64,000 bases of DNA from Sphingobium sp. CAP-1 (GTDB lineage Bacteria > Pseudomonadota > Alphaproteobacteria > Sphingomonadales > Sphingomonadaceae). This document shows positions 31,935-41,245 of this stretch, piece after piece. Every line of letters begins with the position of its first letter. Position 1 is the first letter of the stretch. Location of the stretch: NCBI RefSeq assembly GCF_009720145.1, contig NZ_CP046252.1:2418001-2482000 (forward strand), given 5' to 3'. The notes beneath the pieces are model-generated. The model was not told the DNA's origin. It ran no database searches and was given only the letters and a program-made list of their open reading frames with translations. Both the position numbers and the translations under genes were made by a program.

Positions 31935-34274
31935 TCAATCCGCCTGAATGCTGGGCGCGATGTTTAGCGACAGCAGGCAGAAGGTTAGGGGCACCTCGAT
32001 CGCCGGGATGCCCAGGCTTTTGGGCGAGCGGCAATTGCGCGCGCCGAAGATGATTTCCATCGGTGTCTGGCGGCCAGTCGCGGTGAAGGGCAGCTCGATC
32101 GCTACATCATCCGTTTCGCCTCGCCCCCATTCCATCTCGGTAGTCGGCCCGCCGTTGACACTGACAGCGATCGCTTGCGGCCTCTGGAAATCAGCATGAT
32201 TGAAGGGGCGCAAGCGGATCGTGGCGACGAGTTCGTCACCCTCGCGGGCAAGTACGTTGGCGCTGACGCGGGAATATTTGCCAGTGCCCCATAGCCCTTC
32301 CGCACCGGGATGGTCCATGTCCAGGCATGAGAAGTGGCGGACGAATTTGCTTTCTTCGAAGCGGGCGAAGGACACGGTGGCGCCGACTCCGATGCCGAAT
32401 TCGCCCAGGGGCTCCACTTCGTTCTTGGGGAATGTGTCGATGTAGCTTTGGAAATCAAACTTGGGCAGCGGCATGGGTTCAGCGCGCAGTGCATCCTCCA
32501 CGCTCTCGAACCTCTTCACCGCGAACCGGCCGGTTCCGTAATAATAGTCGTAATATTTCAGCTCATCCTCGCCACCGATGGGGGCGAGCCAGCAGGCAGG
32601 GATGCCCAGGCTCTCGGCAAATATGATGCCGTGCAGCGAGCTTGACACGACCCGCTCCGCGCCGATGATTGCATCGACCATCTGCAACGGCGTGCAGTCG
32701 ACGGACACGAAATGCCGGTTCAGCCGATAATGCATGCGCCGCAGCATCATGTCATCGCGATAGTGTGGAATGATCTTGAAGGTCGTGGACTTGGCGGATG
32801 CGCGTGCCACAGCCACATGATCTTCAAACAGGTGGGGGATCAGACAGCCCGGATCGAAGAGATGGCTGACCTTGGAAATGTCGATGCCGTGCCGCCGCAC
32901 CATGTCGAGCGTCAGCGGGCCGCGCACCGCGTAGACGCCCAGTTCCTTGACCGAGTCGTTGAGCATCATCTTGGTGCCCTTCATCCCCGATCCCCAGATG
33001 ATGTCCCTGTTCGACGCGGTGTGGATGACCGATCCGATCGAAATCAGCTTGCGCTGGCCGCCCGTTACAGGCCGGGTCGGCCACTGCATGATCGATTCGA
33101 CCACGTCGCGGCTAGCGATGTCGCCAAAATTGCCGATCTGGAACTTGCGGTCGCCAATGCTGCCGTCGAATTTCTTGCCGACGCAATCCCACCACATCAA
33201 CGGAATGGGTTCGGCCGGGATAAGGGGGGTATAGCTGCTGTCTTCCGGGATGGGCGTCGGCGACACGGGCGTGGCCCCGTTGTGGACGGCGAAAGAACTG
33301 GAAACCGGCTCCAACAAGGTGGTCACGGTCGCGAGCGGAACGCTCGTTATCGCGCATTGCTCGTCATTTATACCATAGGAAATAACGAGTCTTTCGCCCT
33401 GCGCCACCATGCCGCAGGGGTAGACCACTTCTGATACTTCCGCGTTCAGCCGGGGGAAGTGGAAGGTGGAACCATTCGGATTGGGCAGTTCGAAGGGTTG
33501 CGCCGTGGCGGCGTCGACGCGGAACGGCGCGTCGGCCGAAAAGCTGTAGAAGGATGCGCAATATATGCGGCCTGCCGGCGTCTTGAAGCTGGAATGCGCC
33601 AGCGTCAGAAAATGCTGGTCGACCATGATCGGCTGCGCGCTGCCTCGCAATATGCCGTAAAAACCTTCATAGTCCGTCGACCAGCCGGTCTGCGATATGA
33701 TCTTGCCGTCCAGCCGGTCGGGCTGGTCCAAGTCGAATTTCAGGACTGCCAGCGGCGCGATGGAGTAAATTCCATAAACGTCGCCATTAGCTTCGAACAG
33801 CATCCAGTTCTTTTCGATTTGGCGTCGCGGCGAACAACTCATGACACGCGCCTTGCCGACAGGCAGCAGCCCCGTAGCGTCCATCTCCATCAGGAACTGA
33901 TTGTTGAGCGGCCGATTCGCGCCGTCGTTCCACGACAGGTAGATTTTCCCCTTAAGGACAAAATAGCGCGGGTCGGCGTGCCAGTTCAACGCGCGCTCGT
34001 TCAACAGGGGGCGCTGCGCAAAATCCAGAAAGTTGGACAGCGGGGTGACACTGCCGGGCACGATATTGAACGCCCGGTCGAGCTGACAGGTGGCGAGCCA
34101 GCGATGATCCGATCCATCCTGCACCACGCGATAGCACATCGCATATCCGCCTTCGACACCGACGATCGTCGGGTTGAATATTCTGAAGCCGGACGCTTCC
34201 CGCGCGCCTTCCTGCGACCAAACCGTCGGAACTAGCTCGCTGTTATCAAACAATTTAGCGTCAAGTTCGGTCAC
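31935..34274 (-). CDS. Three-part fusion: beta-propeller-like, polysaccharide pyruvyl transferase, C-terminal beta domain
   Basis: 779 residues. Residues ~25-340 have repeated strand motifs typical of five-bladed glycoside-hydrolase-like propellers (FNPTIVGVEGGYAMCYRV, DPRYFVLKGKIYLSWND, VVYPCGMVAQGERLVISYG). Residues ~360-590 are a polysaccharide pyruvyl transferase (PF04230-like): NFGD (382-385), SIGSVIHTA, WGSGMKG, YAVRGPLTLDMV, SSSLHGIIFAESLGIP (544-560). Residues ~600-779 form a beta-rich domain. Pyruvyl transferases add ketal-pyruvate from phosphoenolpyruvate to surface sugars. The propeller may bind or trim glycan. It is divergent from a second pyruvyl-transferase fusion. I do not know this architecture from any described system. 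Confidence 0.75.
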   Translation of the reverse strand: MTELDAKLFDNSELVPTVWSQEGAREASGFRIFNPTIVGVEGGYAMCYRVVQDGSDHRWLATCQLDRAFNIVPGSVTPLSNFLDFAQRPLLNERALNWHADPRYFVLKGKIYLSWNDGANRPLNNQFLMEMDATGLLPVGKARVMSCSPRRQIEKNWMLFEANGDVYGIYSIAPLAVLKFDLDQPDRLDGKIISQTGWSTDYEGFYGILRGSAQPIMVDQHFLTLAHSSFKTPAGRIYCASFYSFSADAPFRVDAATAQPFELPNPNGSTFHFPRLNAEVSEVVYPCGMVAQGERLVISYGINDEQCAITSVPLATVTTLLEPVSSSFAVHNGATPVSPTPIPEDSSYTPLIPAEPIPLMWWDCVGKKFDGSIGDRKFQIGNFGDIASRDVVESIMQWPTRPVTGGQRKLISIGSVIHTASNRDIIWGSGMKGTKMMLNDSVKELGVYAVRGPLTLDMVRRHGIDISKVSHLFDPGCLIPHLFEDHVAVARASAKSTTFKIIPHYRDDMMLRRMHYRLNRHFVSVDCTPLQMVDAIIGAERVVSSSLHGIIFAESLGIPACWLAPIGGEDELKYYDYYYGTGRFAVKRFESVEDALRAEPMPLPKFDFQSYIDTFPKNEVEPLGEFGIGVGATVSFARFEESKFVRHFSCLDMDHPGAEGLWGTGKYSRVSANVLAREGDELVATIRLRPFNHADFQRPQAIAVSVNGGPTTEMEWGRGETDDVAIELPFTATGRQTPMEIIFGARNCRSPKSLGIPAIEVPLTFCLLSLNIAPSIQAD

Positions 34275-34412
34275 ACTTCATGCCCCCTTAGCCCCACATA
34301 CATATTGAACTGCCGCAAGCCGCCAATGGACGCAAGCTGCATTCGCTGATGCAGCATGAATCTTCTCGACAGTTCCGTTATCAAGGCCTTAAATGGATCC
34401 AGGGGGCAGGCT

Positions 34413-36257
34413 ATGGCAATTCCGACGATCATCAGTTTTTACGCCGGTGCGAATTACTATCACGCGGCGGCCGACCGGCTGGCTGCGGATTGCGAAGCAC
34501 TGGGGCTGGAGCACGACATTGTCGAATTGCAAAAGCCCGACGACTTGGATTGGTCGCAGATTTGCCGGATGAAGATCCCATTTTACGAACAGATGCTCGC
34601 GAAGCATTCCAATGGCATCTTGTGGGTTGATGTCGATACGCGGATCATCCGACGCCCCGAGGCGCTGAGCGGCGGCAATTATGACTTTGGGGCCTTCGTC
34701 CGCAATTTCAAAAATTTCCGCGATTTCGATCCTGCAATATTCGGCCGGCGCTTCCATCCGGGCTTTCTGCACTTCACCGCGACCGAAGTATCACGGCAAT
34801 TCGTGAGCCATCTCGCCGCTCTCGAGCGCGGGTCATCGGCCAATGCTACAGATGATTATTTCCTCGAGGAAGCGTTTCGCTCCTTTGAACCCGGCCTTGG
34901 CATCCATCTGTTCAGTTCGGACCTGATTGCTTTTTCCGGAGAAGAAGGAGCTCGGCGCGAGCGTGTCTCTTTCGTCCACGGGTCGAGCGGCAATGTAAGC
35001 GACTTTATAGACCGGGTCGAACAGCATCATGCCGATGCGTTCGTCGTGGGGCGGGAAAGAGCTTCACTGCTGCGCCAGTTTCGCGCCGCCGCCAAAAGAG
35101 GCCGGCGGGACGAGGCGGAAGCCATCATCCGCGCGGCGCTTCGTCTCGACAACAGCCATCAGGATACTGCGGTCCAGGCCGCGAAGTATTTTTTGCGCCT
35201 GTCCAAGCCGCGTTCCGCTCTCCAATGCCTCCGCGCAGCTTTCGACATGCGCACAGCACCTCCCGAAGCGCTGATGGTATCGGTCGAGGCGAATTTGGCA
35301 ATCGACGATCTGGCTGGGGTCCGTATCGGCTTGCGTAGACTGGCCCGCACTGGCCTGCATGAAGAGTTTCGGCGTAGCCGGCAGTTTCGGCTGGAGCTGG
35401 AAGAGCGGGCGCAGAAACTAGGCTTTGAGGCGGCGGACCGGCCGCAACTGTGGTGGATGGAACAGCCTTATCCCGGCAATTTCGGCGACGCCCTCAATCC
35501 CTATATTGTCGAAAAGCTGAGCGGCATCCCGCCCCGCTTCGTGCCGAAGGGCGAGGGCATTCTGGCGATAGGATCGGTGATCAAGTTCGCAAAGGCGGGC
35601 ACGTCAGTCTGGGGCACGGGGACGCCGCGCATGACCGACCCTCTTTCGCCGGATGCGACCTATCATGCCGTCCGTGGGCCGCTGACCCGGCAGCTGGTGT
35701 TAGAATCGGGCGGTCAGGCTCCGACGATCTACGGTGACGCGGCGATGCTGCTGCCGCTGATTAAAGCACCCGCGCCCCAGCGGCACAGACTGGGTCTGAT
35801 CCGCCACTACACCCATGTGGACCAGCCGCTCGTCGTCGCGGACGATGTTCTGGAGATCAATCTCGTCCGGGTCGGCTATGACGATATGGAAGCCTTCATC
35901 GACGAAGTAACCAGCTGCGAGGCGATCATTTCGACCTCACTCCATGGCCTCATCGTTGCTCATGCCTATGGGGTTCCAACTCGCCGGGCGATTTTTTCTG
36001 CGTCAGGCACGCAGATTCCTGGCGACGGCACCAAATTCTCCGATCATTATCAGGCATTCGGGATACAAGAGGCTGATCCACTCGATCTGTCGTTGCACGC
36101 CACGCTTAATGGCCAGTCAGCCGCCTTGTGCACGGAGGTCGTCACAAAACCCTTGCGCGCTCGGCTTCTGCTGGAAGTCGCTCCATTTGCGATCCTGCCT
36201 GAATTTATGGAGAAGGCCGCGGAATTTGAAAGAAAGTCCAGTTTTGCTGGAGTTTGA
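34413..36257 (+). CDS. GT-A-like glycosyltransferase / TPR / polysaccharide pyruvyl transferase fusion
   Basis: 614 residues. The N-terminal ~220 residues resemble a nucleotide-sugar transferase fold, with ILWVDVDTRIIRRP as a DxD-like motif (D73, D75). A helical TPR-like region spans ~230-340 (RRDEAEAIIRAALRLDN, AAKYFLRLSKPRSALQCLRAAF). The C-terminal part is a pyruvyl transferase domain: NFGD (356-359), LAIGSVIKF, VWGTGTPRM, HAVRGPLTRQLV and STSLHGLIVAHAYGVP (SLHG 509-512). It shares motif order with the gene at 31935. ATG at 34413 follows AGGGGG; an ATG at 34356 lacks an SD. It may glycosylate and pyruvylate one surface polymer. Confidence 0.75.
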   Translation: MAIPTIISFYAGANYYHAAADRLAADCEALGLEHDIVELQKPDDLDWSQICRMKIPFYEQMLAKHSNGILWVDVDTRIIRRPEALSGGNYDFGAFVRNFKNFRDFDPAIFGRRFHPGFLHFTATEVSRQFVSHLAALERGSSANATDDYFLEEAFRSFEPGLGIHLFSSDLIAFSGEEGARRERVSFVHGSSGNVSDFIDRVEQHHADAFVVGRERASLLRQFRAAAKRGRRDEAEAIIRAALRLDNSHQDTAVQAAKYFLRLSKPRSALQCLRAAFDMRTAPPEALMVSVEANLAIDDLAGVRIGLRRLARTGLHEEFRRSRQFRLELEERAQKLGFEAADRPQLWWMEQPYPGNFGDALNPYIVEKLSGIPPRFVPKGEGILAIGSVIKFAKAGTSVWGTGTPRMTDPLSPDATYHAVRGPLTRQLVLESGGQAPTIYGDAAMLLPLIKAPAPQRHRLGLIRHYTHVDQPLVVADDVLEINLVRVGYDDMEAFIDEVTSCEAIISTSLHGLIVAHAYGVPTRRAIFSASGTQIPGDGTKFSDHYQAFGIQEADPLDLSLHATLNGQSAALCTEVVTKPLRARLLLEVAPFAILPEFMEKAAEFERKSSFAGV

Positions 36258-36494
36258 CGCCTGATCCGTTATAATTATCCCGCCCGCCTCGTGCGATACC
36301 AATCGGTTACACACGCTCCCCACGCGCGTAGCGTCGCGCGACGGATATCGCTCCTCTTCAGCCGCGCCGGATATGCTCCGCGCCACCCACGCCGCGAGTC
36401 GCGCGCCGACCAAAGGCTTCTGAACGACGGCAATCCGTCGAGATTCGAGCAATCATGGGGTATGTTGCTTTTTCCAACCGACACGCATTTTTTG

Positions 36495-37349
36495 CTAGCA
36501 TCCCCAACTGCATTGGAGAGCGCTTCCTCCCGGAACCGAGACAATCTGCATTGATCCACCACAGGCATCGTCGTGCAGTTCGGAATATTGCGGCGGTGGA
36601 GGGACGGCAAACCCCTGCTTGTTCAGCGCCGCGCGCACTGTAGCCAGGTCGTCCAAGAAGCGGATTTGTCGCGTGTAGGTCGAGTCCGCCTCGGGTATGA
36701 CATAGAGCGAGGCGGTCACGCCCCGCACACGAAGGCCGTGCCATGTCGCGGGTTGAGGAAAATCAGCGGTGCCTTCGTATATCTGCTCGCCTGCATTGCT
36801 CCCGTCAGTTTTGGTCAGGACAGGCCGCACCTCCCGCCGATCCCCACCGACATGAATGATTTGGCTAGATATGTTGGCGACATCGCCATTGGGCGGCGTC
36901 AGCACGCGGTTGAACAAGCTATCGGTGGCGGCGGATGCTTGGCAGTTCGACGGGTTGCTAAACTGGATGTCGCGGTCTAGTGTGAGGGCGGCCTGTTCCG
37001 ACATTGGCGAAATGGGAAGTCGCGGTAATGCCGTCGGTTCGCGTTGTGGCGGTGTGGGCCTGTTTTGCGCATCATGCGCAGGCGGCTGGCGAAAATAGTA
37101 GAAGGCTGCGCCCCCTCCAAGCGCTGTCGTGGCAATGACGAGAGCCGCTACGATAGCGCCTCGTCGAGGGCGAGGTGGAGCAACCTGCTGCGGGGCACTG
37201 GTCGGCTGCGACGATGCTTCCCCCGCGCCACTTTTCTTGTCGCCAGTGCCGAGGAGCCTTGCCTTCTCCGCTTGAAATTCCTCCGCAGTGAGCGCGCCTT
37301 GATCGAGCAGCCGGGCAAGGCGCTCCAGTTGTTCCAACTGACTATTCAT
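36495..37349 (-). CDS. SHOCT-domain membrane protein
   Basis: 284 residues. A SHOCT domain opens the protein (LEQLERLARLLDQGALTAEE, about 5-34), then a Pro/Gln linker, one transmembrane helix (about 64-86) and a C-terminal periplasmic domain with cysteines (SNPSNCQASA, DDACGGSM, ALQCSWGC). SHOCT domains are short oligomerisation helices often fused to membrane proteins. It is the last gene of a cluster with a lipoprotein and a DUF805-SHOCT protein. Function unknown; an envelope role is inferred. Confidence 0.75.
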   Translation of the reverse strand: MNSQLEQLERLARLLDQGALTAEEFQAEKARLLGTGDKKSGAGEASSQPTSAPQQVAPPRPRRGAIVAALVIATTALGGGAAFYYFRQPPAHDAQNRPTPPQREPTALPRLPISPMSEQAALTLDRDIQFSNPSNCQASAATDSLFNRVLTPPNGDVANISSQIIHVGGDRREVRPVLTKTDGSNAGEQIYEGTADFPQPATWHGLRVRGVTASLYVIPEADSTYTRQIRFLDDLATVRAALNKQGFAVPPPPQYSELHDDACGGSMQIVSVPGGSALQCSWGC

Positions 37350-37382
37350 ATGTCCTCCGATGTCGATGATCGCCGGCGCGAG

Positions 37383-38357
37383 TCAGTTGTCCGCGAAAAG
37401 CGCTTCGGGGCTGGCGACGATGAACTGACCCCGCCCGCCTTCTTCGGCCAGCGGTTGATAGCCAAGCGAGGCAGCTCTGTCGGTCAGGCTGTTGTCGTAA
37501 ATGCCGTGACACAGCGCCTGATAGATGTTGGCATTTTTCTGCTGGACGCCTGCAATGCCGTCGTCTGCGAAGTCGAACTCTTCGGCCAGATACGAGCTGC
37601 CTTGGGACATGACGATCGCCGGGGAACGAGTCGAGCAAAATGCGTAAACGGTCGATGGCGCACCGCTCCAGTTGATCCGCTGTTGGTCCTCGGCTGATCC
37701 GGTGGCGTTGCTCACCTCGCCATGTTCGATCGAGGCTCGCAGCAGGCGGTCGCCGCCTTGCTCCTTGACCGTTTCGACGTTCAGCACTTTGGAATAGGCG
37801 CAACTGTCCAGATGATAACAACCATCAATCAGTTGGTCGGTCGCTGCATTTGTCGGCGCTGGCGCATCCGTCGCCGGAGGAAAGCGCATTGGCGGGCCGG
37901 CACTTTGTTGCGTCGCTTTCTTGGGTGCCTTTTCCAGCAGACCCAGAACCACCATCTGCGTCTCAATTCCGGTCGCAACCACCCCATTCCCCTCCATACG
38001 ATTAATAAGAGACATGCCCGAAGCGCAGGCGGGATTTTCTGAATCGGCCGGTTGTTCGGTTAGCTCGAACGCCATTGTTGCAACTTTGCCGCTCAGCTTA
38101 TCGACCCCACGCAGGCGGATGATCCCTGATCGTCCGGTACCGCCTTCCCAACTTATCGAAGATCGCTCCTGTAGCAGCGCCACCAAGTCTTGCACTGTGT
38201 GGCTGCTGGGAATGGTAGCGTATCCGGTCGATGTCGCGACACAGGTGGCCAATACTTCGGCCGGGATGGTCGAGCCCATGAACTGGCCGCATGATGCGCA
38301 GATAAGAAGGCATAGGGCTGCGATCGAGGCGCGGATGGTCGTGATGATATTCGCCAT
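37383..38357 (-). CDS. Lipoprotein, unknown function
   Basis: 324 residues with a lipobox LLICASC (C23) after a hydrophobic leader. The mature protein has several cysteines and a Pro-rich linker (PPMRFPPATDAPAPTN) dividing two soluble parts, each of mixed alpha/beta composition. ATG at 38357 has AAGGAA 8 nt upstream; the longer frame to 38423 is not credible. It lies between the DUF805-SHOCT gene and the SHOCT-membrane gene, all in one direction with short gaps, so the three are probably co-transcribed. The family is not recognised. Confidence 0.75.
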   Translation of the reverse strand: MANIITTIRASIAALCLLICASCGQFMGSTIPAEVLATCVATSTGYATIPSSHTVQDLVALLQERSSISWEGGTGRSGIIRLRGVDKLSGKVATMAFELTEQPADSENPACASGMSLINRMEGNGVVATGIETQMVVLGLLEKAPKKATQQSAGPPMRFPPATDAPAPTNAATDQLIDGCYHLDSCAYSKVLNVETVKEQGGDRLLRASIEHGEVSNATGSAEDQQRINWSGAPSTVYAFCSTRSPAIVMSQGSSYLAEEFDFADDGIAGVQQKNANIYQALCHGIYDNSLTDRAASLGYQPLAEEGGRGQFIVASPEALFADN

Positions 38358-38419
38358 GCGTAGTTCCTTTGAGGGCTGAACTCTAATCGGAGATAGCATT
38401 CCGCCGAAGATGACGCGGC

Positions 38420-39019
38420 TCATTGAAGCAACGCAGCCTTTTGCTGCTCGAATTCGGCGTCGGTGAGGATGCCGTCATGATGGAGTTTGGCGAGCCGCTC
38501 GATCTGGCTCAATCGATCCTCAGCGGTCGATGGTGAGGCCGGGTTGTTCACTTCGGGATGCACTTCGAGGGTCTCGCCTGCCGAAGCTGGCGGTGGCCCA
38601 TAATTGTTCGCCTTGGCGTCACCCGGCATGACCAAGGGGTATAGAAGGGCCAGTGAATAGAGAACCAAGATGCCGGCCGCCACCTTACTCAACCATAAGA
38701 GCAGCGGATTGCCAGCGGACCTTACGACTGCGTCGGCCAGCGTGTAGCTGATGCCGTTCAATATCCAGATCACGCCCACGGCCCAACCGGTTATGTCGCG
38801 ATCATGGAGACGGCGAATCGTGGCAGCATAGGTCGGTACGATGGTGCCGATCATCACCAGCACGGTGAGCATCGGCAAGGGGGTGACTTCGCTCATCCCG
38901 CCCAAAATAGCGCTTAATATGTAGGCACCGACGACGATCGCCATGAACTGCCAATATTCGGCGCGGCTGCTGCGGCCTGAAAAATCATAATAGCGCTTGA
39001 ATGCAAGAAGCCCCTGCAT
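38420..39019 (-). CDS. DUF805 membrane protein with C-terminal SHOCT domain
   Basis: 199 residues. DUF805 features are clear: an N-terminal FKRYYDFSGRSSRAEYWQFM, then four hydrophobic segments and the conserved TIRRLHDRDITGW. A C-terminal SHOCT motif (LSQIERLAKLHHDGILTDAEFE) matches that at the start of the gene at 37349. ATG at 39019 follows AAAGGAT. It is the first gene of the envelope trio, and the shared SHOCT helices suggest that its product assembles with the SHOCT membrane protein. Confidence 0.85.
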   Translation of the reverse strand: MQGLLAFKRYYDFSGRSSRAEYWQFMAIVVGAYILSAILGGMSEVTPLPMLTVLVMIGTIVPTYAATIRRLHDRDITGWAVGVIWILNGISYTLADAVVRSAGNPLLLWLSKVAAGILVLYSLALLYPLVMPGDAKANNYGPPPASAGETLEVHPEVNNPASPSTAEDRLSQIERLAKLHHDGILTDAEFEQQKAALLQ

Positions 39020-39420
39020 GGATAATCCTTTGCGATGATGTGGAGGATTGCACGCCCGGCGCTTGCCGGACGCGCGCAGTATATCGGTGCGCGGTGAAGC
39101 GCTGCGACCCGATGGGCTGTTATGCTGTTGGAAGGACCGGGCGATGCCGTGAAGGGATCGCCATTGTCGATCATGTTCGTCATCCACCCCGGCGCCGCCC
39201 CCTCTTGCGATTGGGGCGACGGCCGAAGCCGGATGTTGAGAACCCTGGCAAAGCTCAAGGCGCGTGCGCCTTTACCGTTGCCAGCTGGACATGCGCGCAC
39301 GCCACCCGGCCCCAGAATGTCTGTGACCGAGATGCTTTGCTGGAGGTTCTCACGCCCCGCCCCCGAGTGTCGCGGAGGCAGAACTGTGTTAGGCGGTGGG
39401 CCGTTGCTTTGGCAAGCGCA
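39020..39420. other. Non-coding gap before the DUF805 operon
   Basis: About 400 bp between the DUF805 start and the stop of the cysteine-peptidase-like gene. It contains the hairpin CCGGC-GCTT-GCCGG (39056-39069). Open frames crossing it on either strand have no family signature or good RBS. I see no gene here. Confidence 0.4.
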
Positions 39421-39993
39421 CTATTCCGCCGGATCGGGAAGCCGCTCAAAGGCCCAAGTTGCTTCAGGCATAAGCAAGTGGGCGCGATTGCGTAGATGCA
39501 TATCCAGCGTCAGGGACCGTGTATTGATCCAGCAATAGCCGTAGGAATCGAACAGTTGCAGGCGATTGTCACTAGAGCCGGCGATTACCGTCCAATGGTC
39601 ATAGGCCGCCCCAAGGATCAATACGATGGGACGCCCAAGGTTGATATGATGCCGGATAGCTCTGGCGACCTTGGATGGCTTGAGACCGGCCTTTGCATCA
39701 AACACCTTGTGATGCCTGACCCGAAAGCCCACCACATCCTCGATCTCCGGTAGCAGACGATCAAAGAAGCGATTCCATGGATCGGGGTCCAGCCCCCATG
39801 ACACGGTGAATTTCAGGTGCCGTTGGCTAGACAGGATCGCAATGCCGCGCCGGAAAAGCTCCTTGAGGTCGCGCGGATGCACATGCTTGTCGGGATAGGC
39901 CAGCAACCGCACAGCGTTTAGAATTGCGTAGAAGCCGCACAGGCTATCGACGGCGCCCTGCCTAAGCGGCTTGAGATCGATTCTGGCTTCCAT
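39421..39993 (-). CDS. Papain-like cysteine-peptidase-type protein
   Basis: 190 residues. Catalytic-triad-like residues are in the right order: Cys in AVDSLCGFYAILNAV (C19, at the start of a helix), His in AAYDHWTVIAG, and Asp/Asn in LQLFDSYGYCWI. The pattern C, ... DHWTVI, ... LFDS is found in C39-like and related papain-fold peptidases. I report ATG 39993; an in-frame TTG at 40020 would overlap the DUF3768 stop (TTGA) and cannot be excluded. There is no signal peptide, so it is cytosolic. It is coupled to the DUF3768 gene. Substrate unknown. Confidence 0.65.
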   Translation of the reverse strand: MEARIDLKPLRQGAVDSLCGFYAILNAVRLLAYPDKHVHPRDLKELFRRGIAILSSQRHLKFTVSWGLDPDPWNRFFDRLLPEIEDVVGFRVRHHKVFDAKAGLKPSKVARAIRHHINLGRPIVLILGAAYDHWTVIAGSSDNRLQLFDSYGYCWINTRSLTLDMHLRNRAHLLMPEATWAFERLPDPAE

Positions 39994-40016
39994 CAGCGCC
40001 AGCGCTGCTTCCTCGC

Positions 40017-40400
40017 TCAATATTCCAACGCCAGCATAATGGTCAGCACGCGCGCCGTGACATGGGGGTCGGCAGGGTCGGGCGAGCCATGTTCCAACTG
40101 CTTGTCGTAATAATCGATCTTGAAGAACACATGGCTCCCCTCATGGTCCAGCGCGCCGAAATCATGCTCGCCATGCGGATCATTGTCGCCTTCGAAGGCA
40201 TCGAAAGCCGCCACCTTATGCAAGATCGCCTGCAAGGCTGCCTGACCCAACGCCTGTATGCCCGATGTGATGGTGACATAGCCGCCCCGGCGAAAGCCGC
40301 GCAGTTCGTCATTGAGCGCGCGGATGCGATCGATTCGGGCTTCCAGTTCTATTGTTCGTGATTTGTTCTTTTCATAGCCGCGCTGGTTCTCATCGGTCAT
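40017..40400 (-). CDS. DUF3768 protein
   Basis: 127 residues matching DUF3768: RIRALNDELR at the N-terminus, then GGYVTITSGIQALG, EGDNDPHGEHDFGALDHEG and KIDYYDKQLEHGSPDPADP. The conserved His/Asp-rich centre suggests metal or substrate binding, but no function is known. These genes are frequent on plasmids and islands of alphaproteobacteria. ATG at 40400 follows AGGACC. The stop overlaps the downstream peptidase-like reading frame, indicating an operon. Confidence 0.88.
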   Translation of the reverse strand: MTDENQRGYEKNKSRTIELEARIDRIRALNDELRGFRRGGYVTITSGIQALGQAALQAILHKVAAFDAFEGDNDPHGEHDFGALDHEGSHVFFKIDYYDKQLEHGSPDPADPHVTARVLTIMLALEY

Positions 40401-40518
40401 GACGTGGTCCTTTCGTGGATAGGAAAAATGGCCGCCCCGGCGCGTGCCGAAGCGGTGGCCTGTGAAGGAGCCCGACGTTGCTATCTGCGCGCCTCGGGCA
40501 TCTGGGCGCTGCCGGTCG

Positions 40519-41100
40519 TTAGATCAGTCGGATCAGCTTATGCTGGGCGTCACGGTCGCCCTGTATGTACCGCTCGGTGGTGGTCAGGGCGCGATGACCG
40601 GCGAGTTCCTGCACGTCCCGCAGGGAGCCGCCCGTTCTGGGCAGCAACCGCGCCGCCTTGGTGATGAACGTGCGCCGCCCGGAATGCGAGGAGCAGCCCG
40701 TAAAGCCCAATCTGCGATAGGTTGCGCTAAACCAGTTGACGATCGCACCGGGGAGCATGGCCGCGCCGCGCTCGGATCGAATGACCGGGCCTTCGTCGGG
40801 ATAGCCCTCGGCCTTGTGCAAGCTCATAAGCGCCCTGCGCAGCAGCGTGTTGATCGGGATTTGTCGGGCCGATCCATATTTGGCGATGGTTCTGGCAACG
40901 TTAATATGGGTAGCGATGCCGCCATCGGTGGCCAGCACCATGGGCCAACTCAGTCCGGCTATCTCACAGGCGCGAAGACCAGCCTTGAAGCTGAGCAATA
41001 TGATGGTTCGGTTTCGTTCGGGATAACGCTGGGACCGGACATGCGCCAGCGCGAGGCGCACGTCATCGGGTTCCAGCACCTTAGCAGGCTGTCTGGACAT
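40519..41100 (-). CDS. Minimal tyrosine recombinase
   Basis: 193 residues. Catalytic residues of tyrosine recombinases are all present: R43 (GLRACEIAGL), H139-S-G-R142 (HSGRRTF), H169 (AGHRALTT) and Y178 (TERYIQ). Only the catalytic domain is encoded; the usual N-terminal SAM-like core-binding domain is absent, as in some plasmid-borne resolvases. ATG at 41100 is used, as the longer reading begins with TTG. It lies next to the P4-type integrase and might resolve dimers or recombine another site of the element. Confidence 0.85.
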   Translation of the reverse strand: MSRQPAKVLEPDDVRLALAHVRSQRYPERNRTIILLSFKAGLRACEIAGLSWPMVLATDGGIATHINVARTIAKYGSARQIPINTLLRRALMSLHKAEGYPDEGPVIRSERGAAMLPGAIVNWFSATYRRLGFTGCSSHSGRRTFITKAARLLPRTGGSLRDVQELAGHRALTTTERYIQGDRDAQHKLIRLI

Positions 41101-41198
41101 GAGGTTGATCCGTCTATGTGGGAACGCTGGCGCTGGACAGTCCAGCAGCAAGCCAAATCAGTATAGCAGATCAATACGGAAATGTCAAATAATCATGT

Positions 41199-41221
41199 AA
41201 ATTCAGTTATTTATTGAATTT
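41199..41221. promoter_or_regulatory. AT-rich inverted repeat between the two recombinase genes
   Basis: AAATTCA (41199-41205) and TGAATTT (41215-41221) with a 9-bp spacer, in the only strongly AT-rich patch at this end. It lies upstream of the small recombinase and just after the integrase stop, and may be its operator or a recombinase-binding core. Confidence 0.4.
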
Positions 41222-41245
41222 CATCGCTCGCCGGTATGGCGGCGC

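Noticed and set aside
31935..34274. Simple pyruvyl transferase or glycoside hydrolase call for the whole protein
   Set aside because: Both parts are clear in one uninterrupted frame, so a single-domain name would hide the fusion.
39122..39538. 138-codon frame in the gap before the DUF805 operon
   Set aside because: No SD or family similarity, and it runs antisense into the peptidase-like gene.
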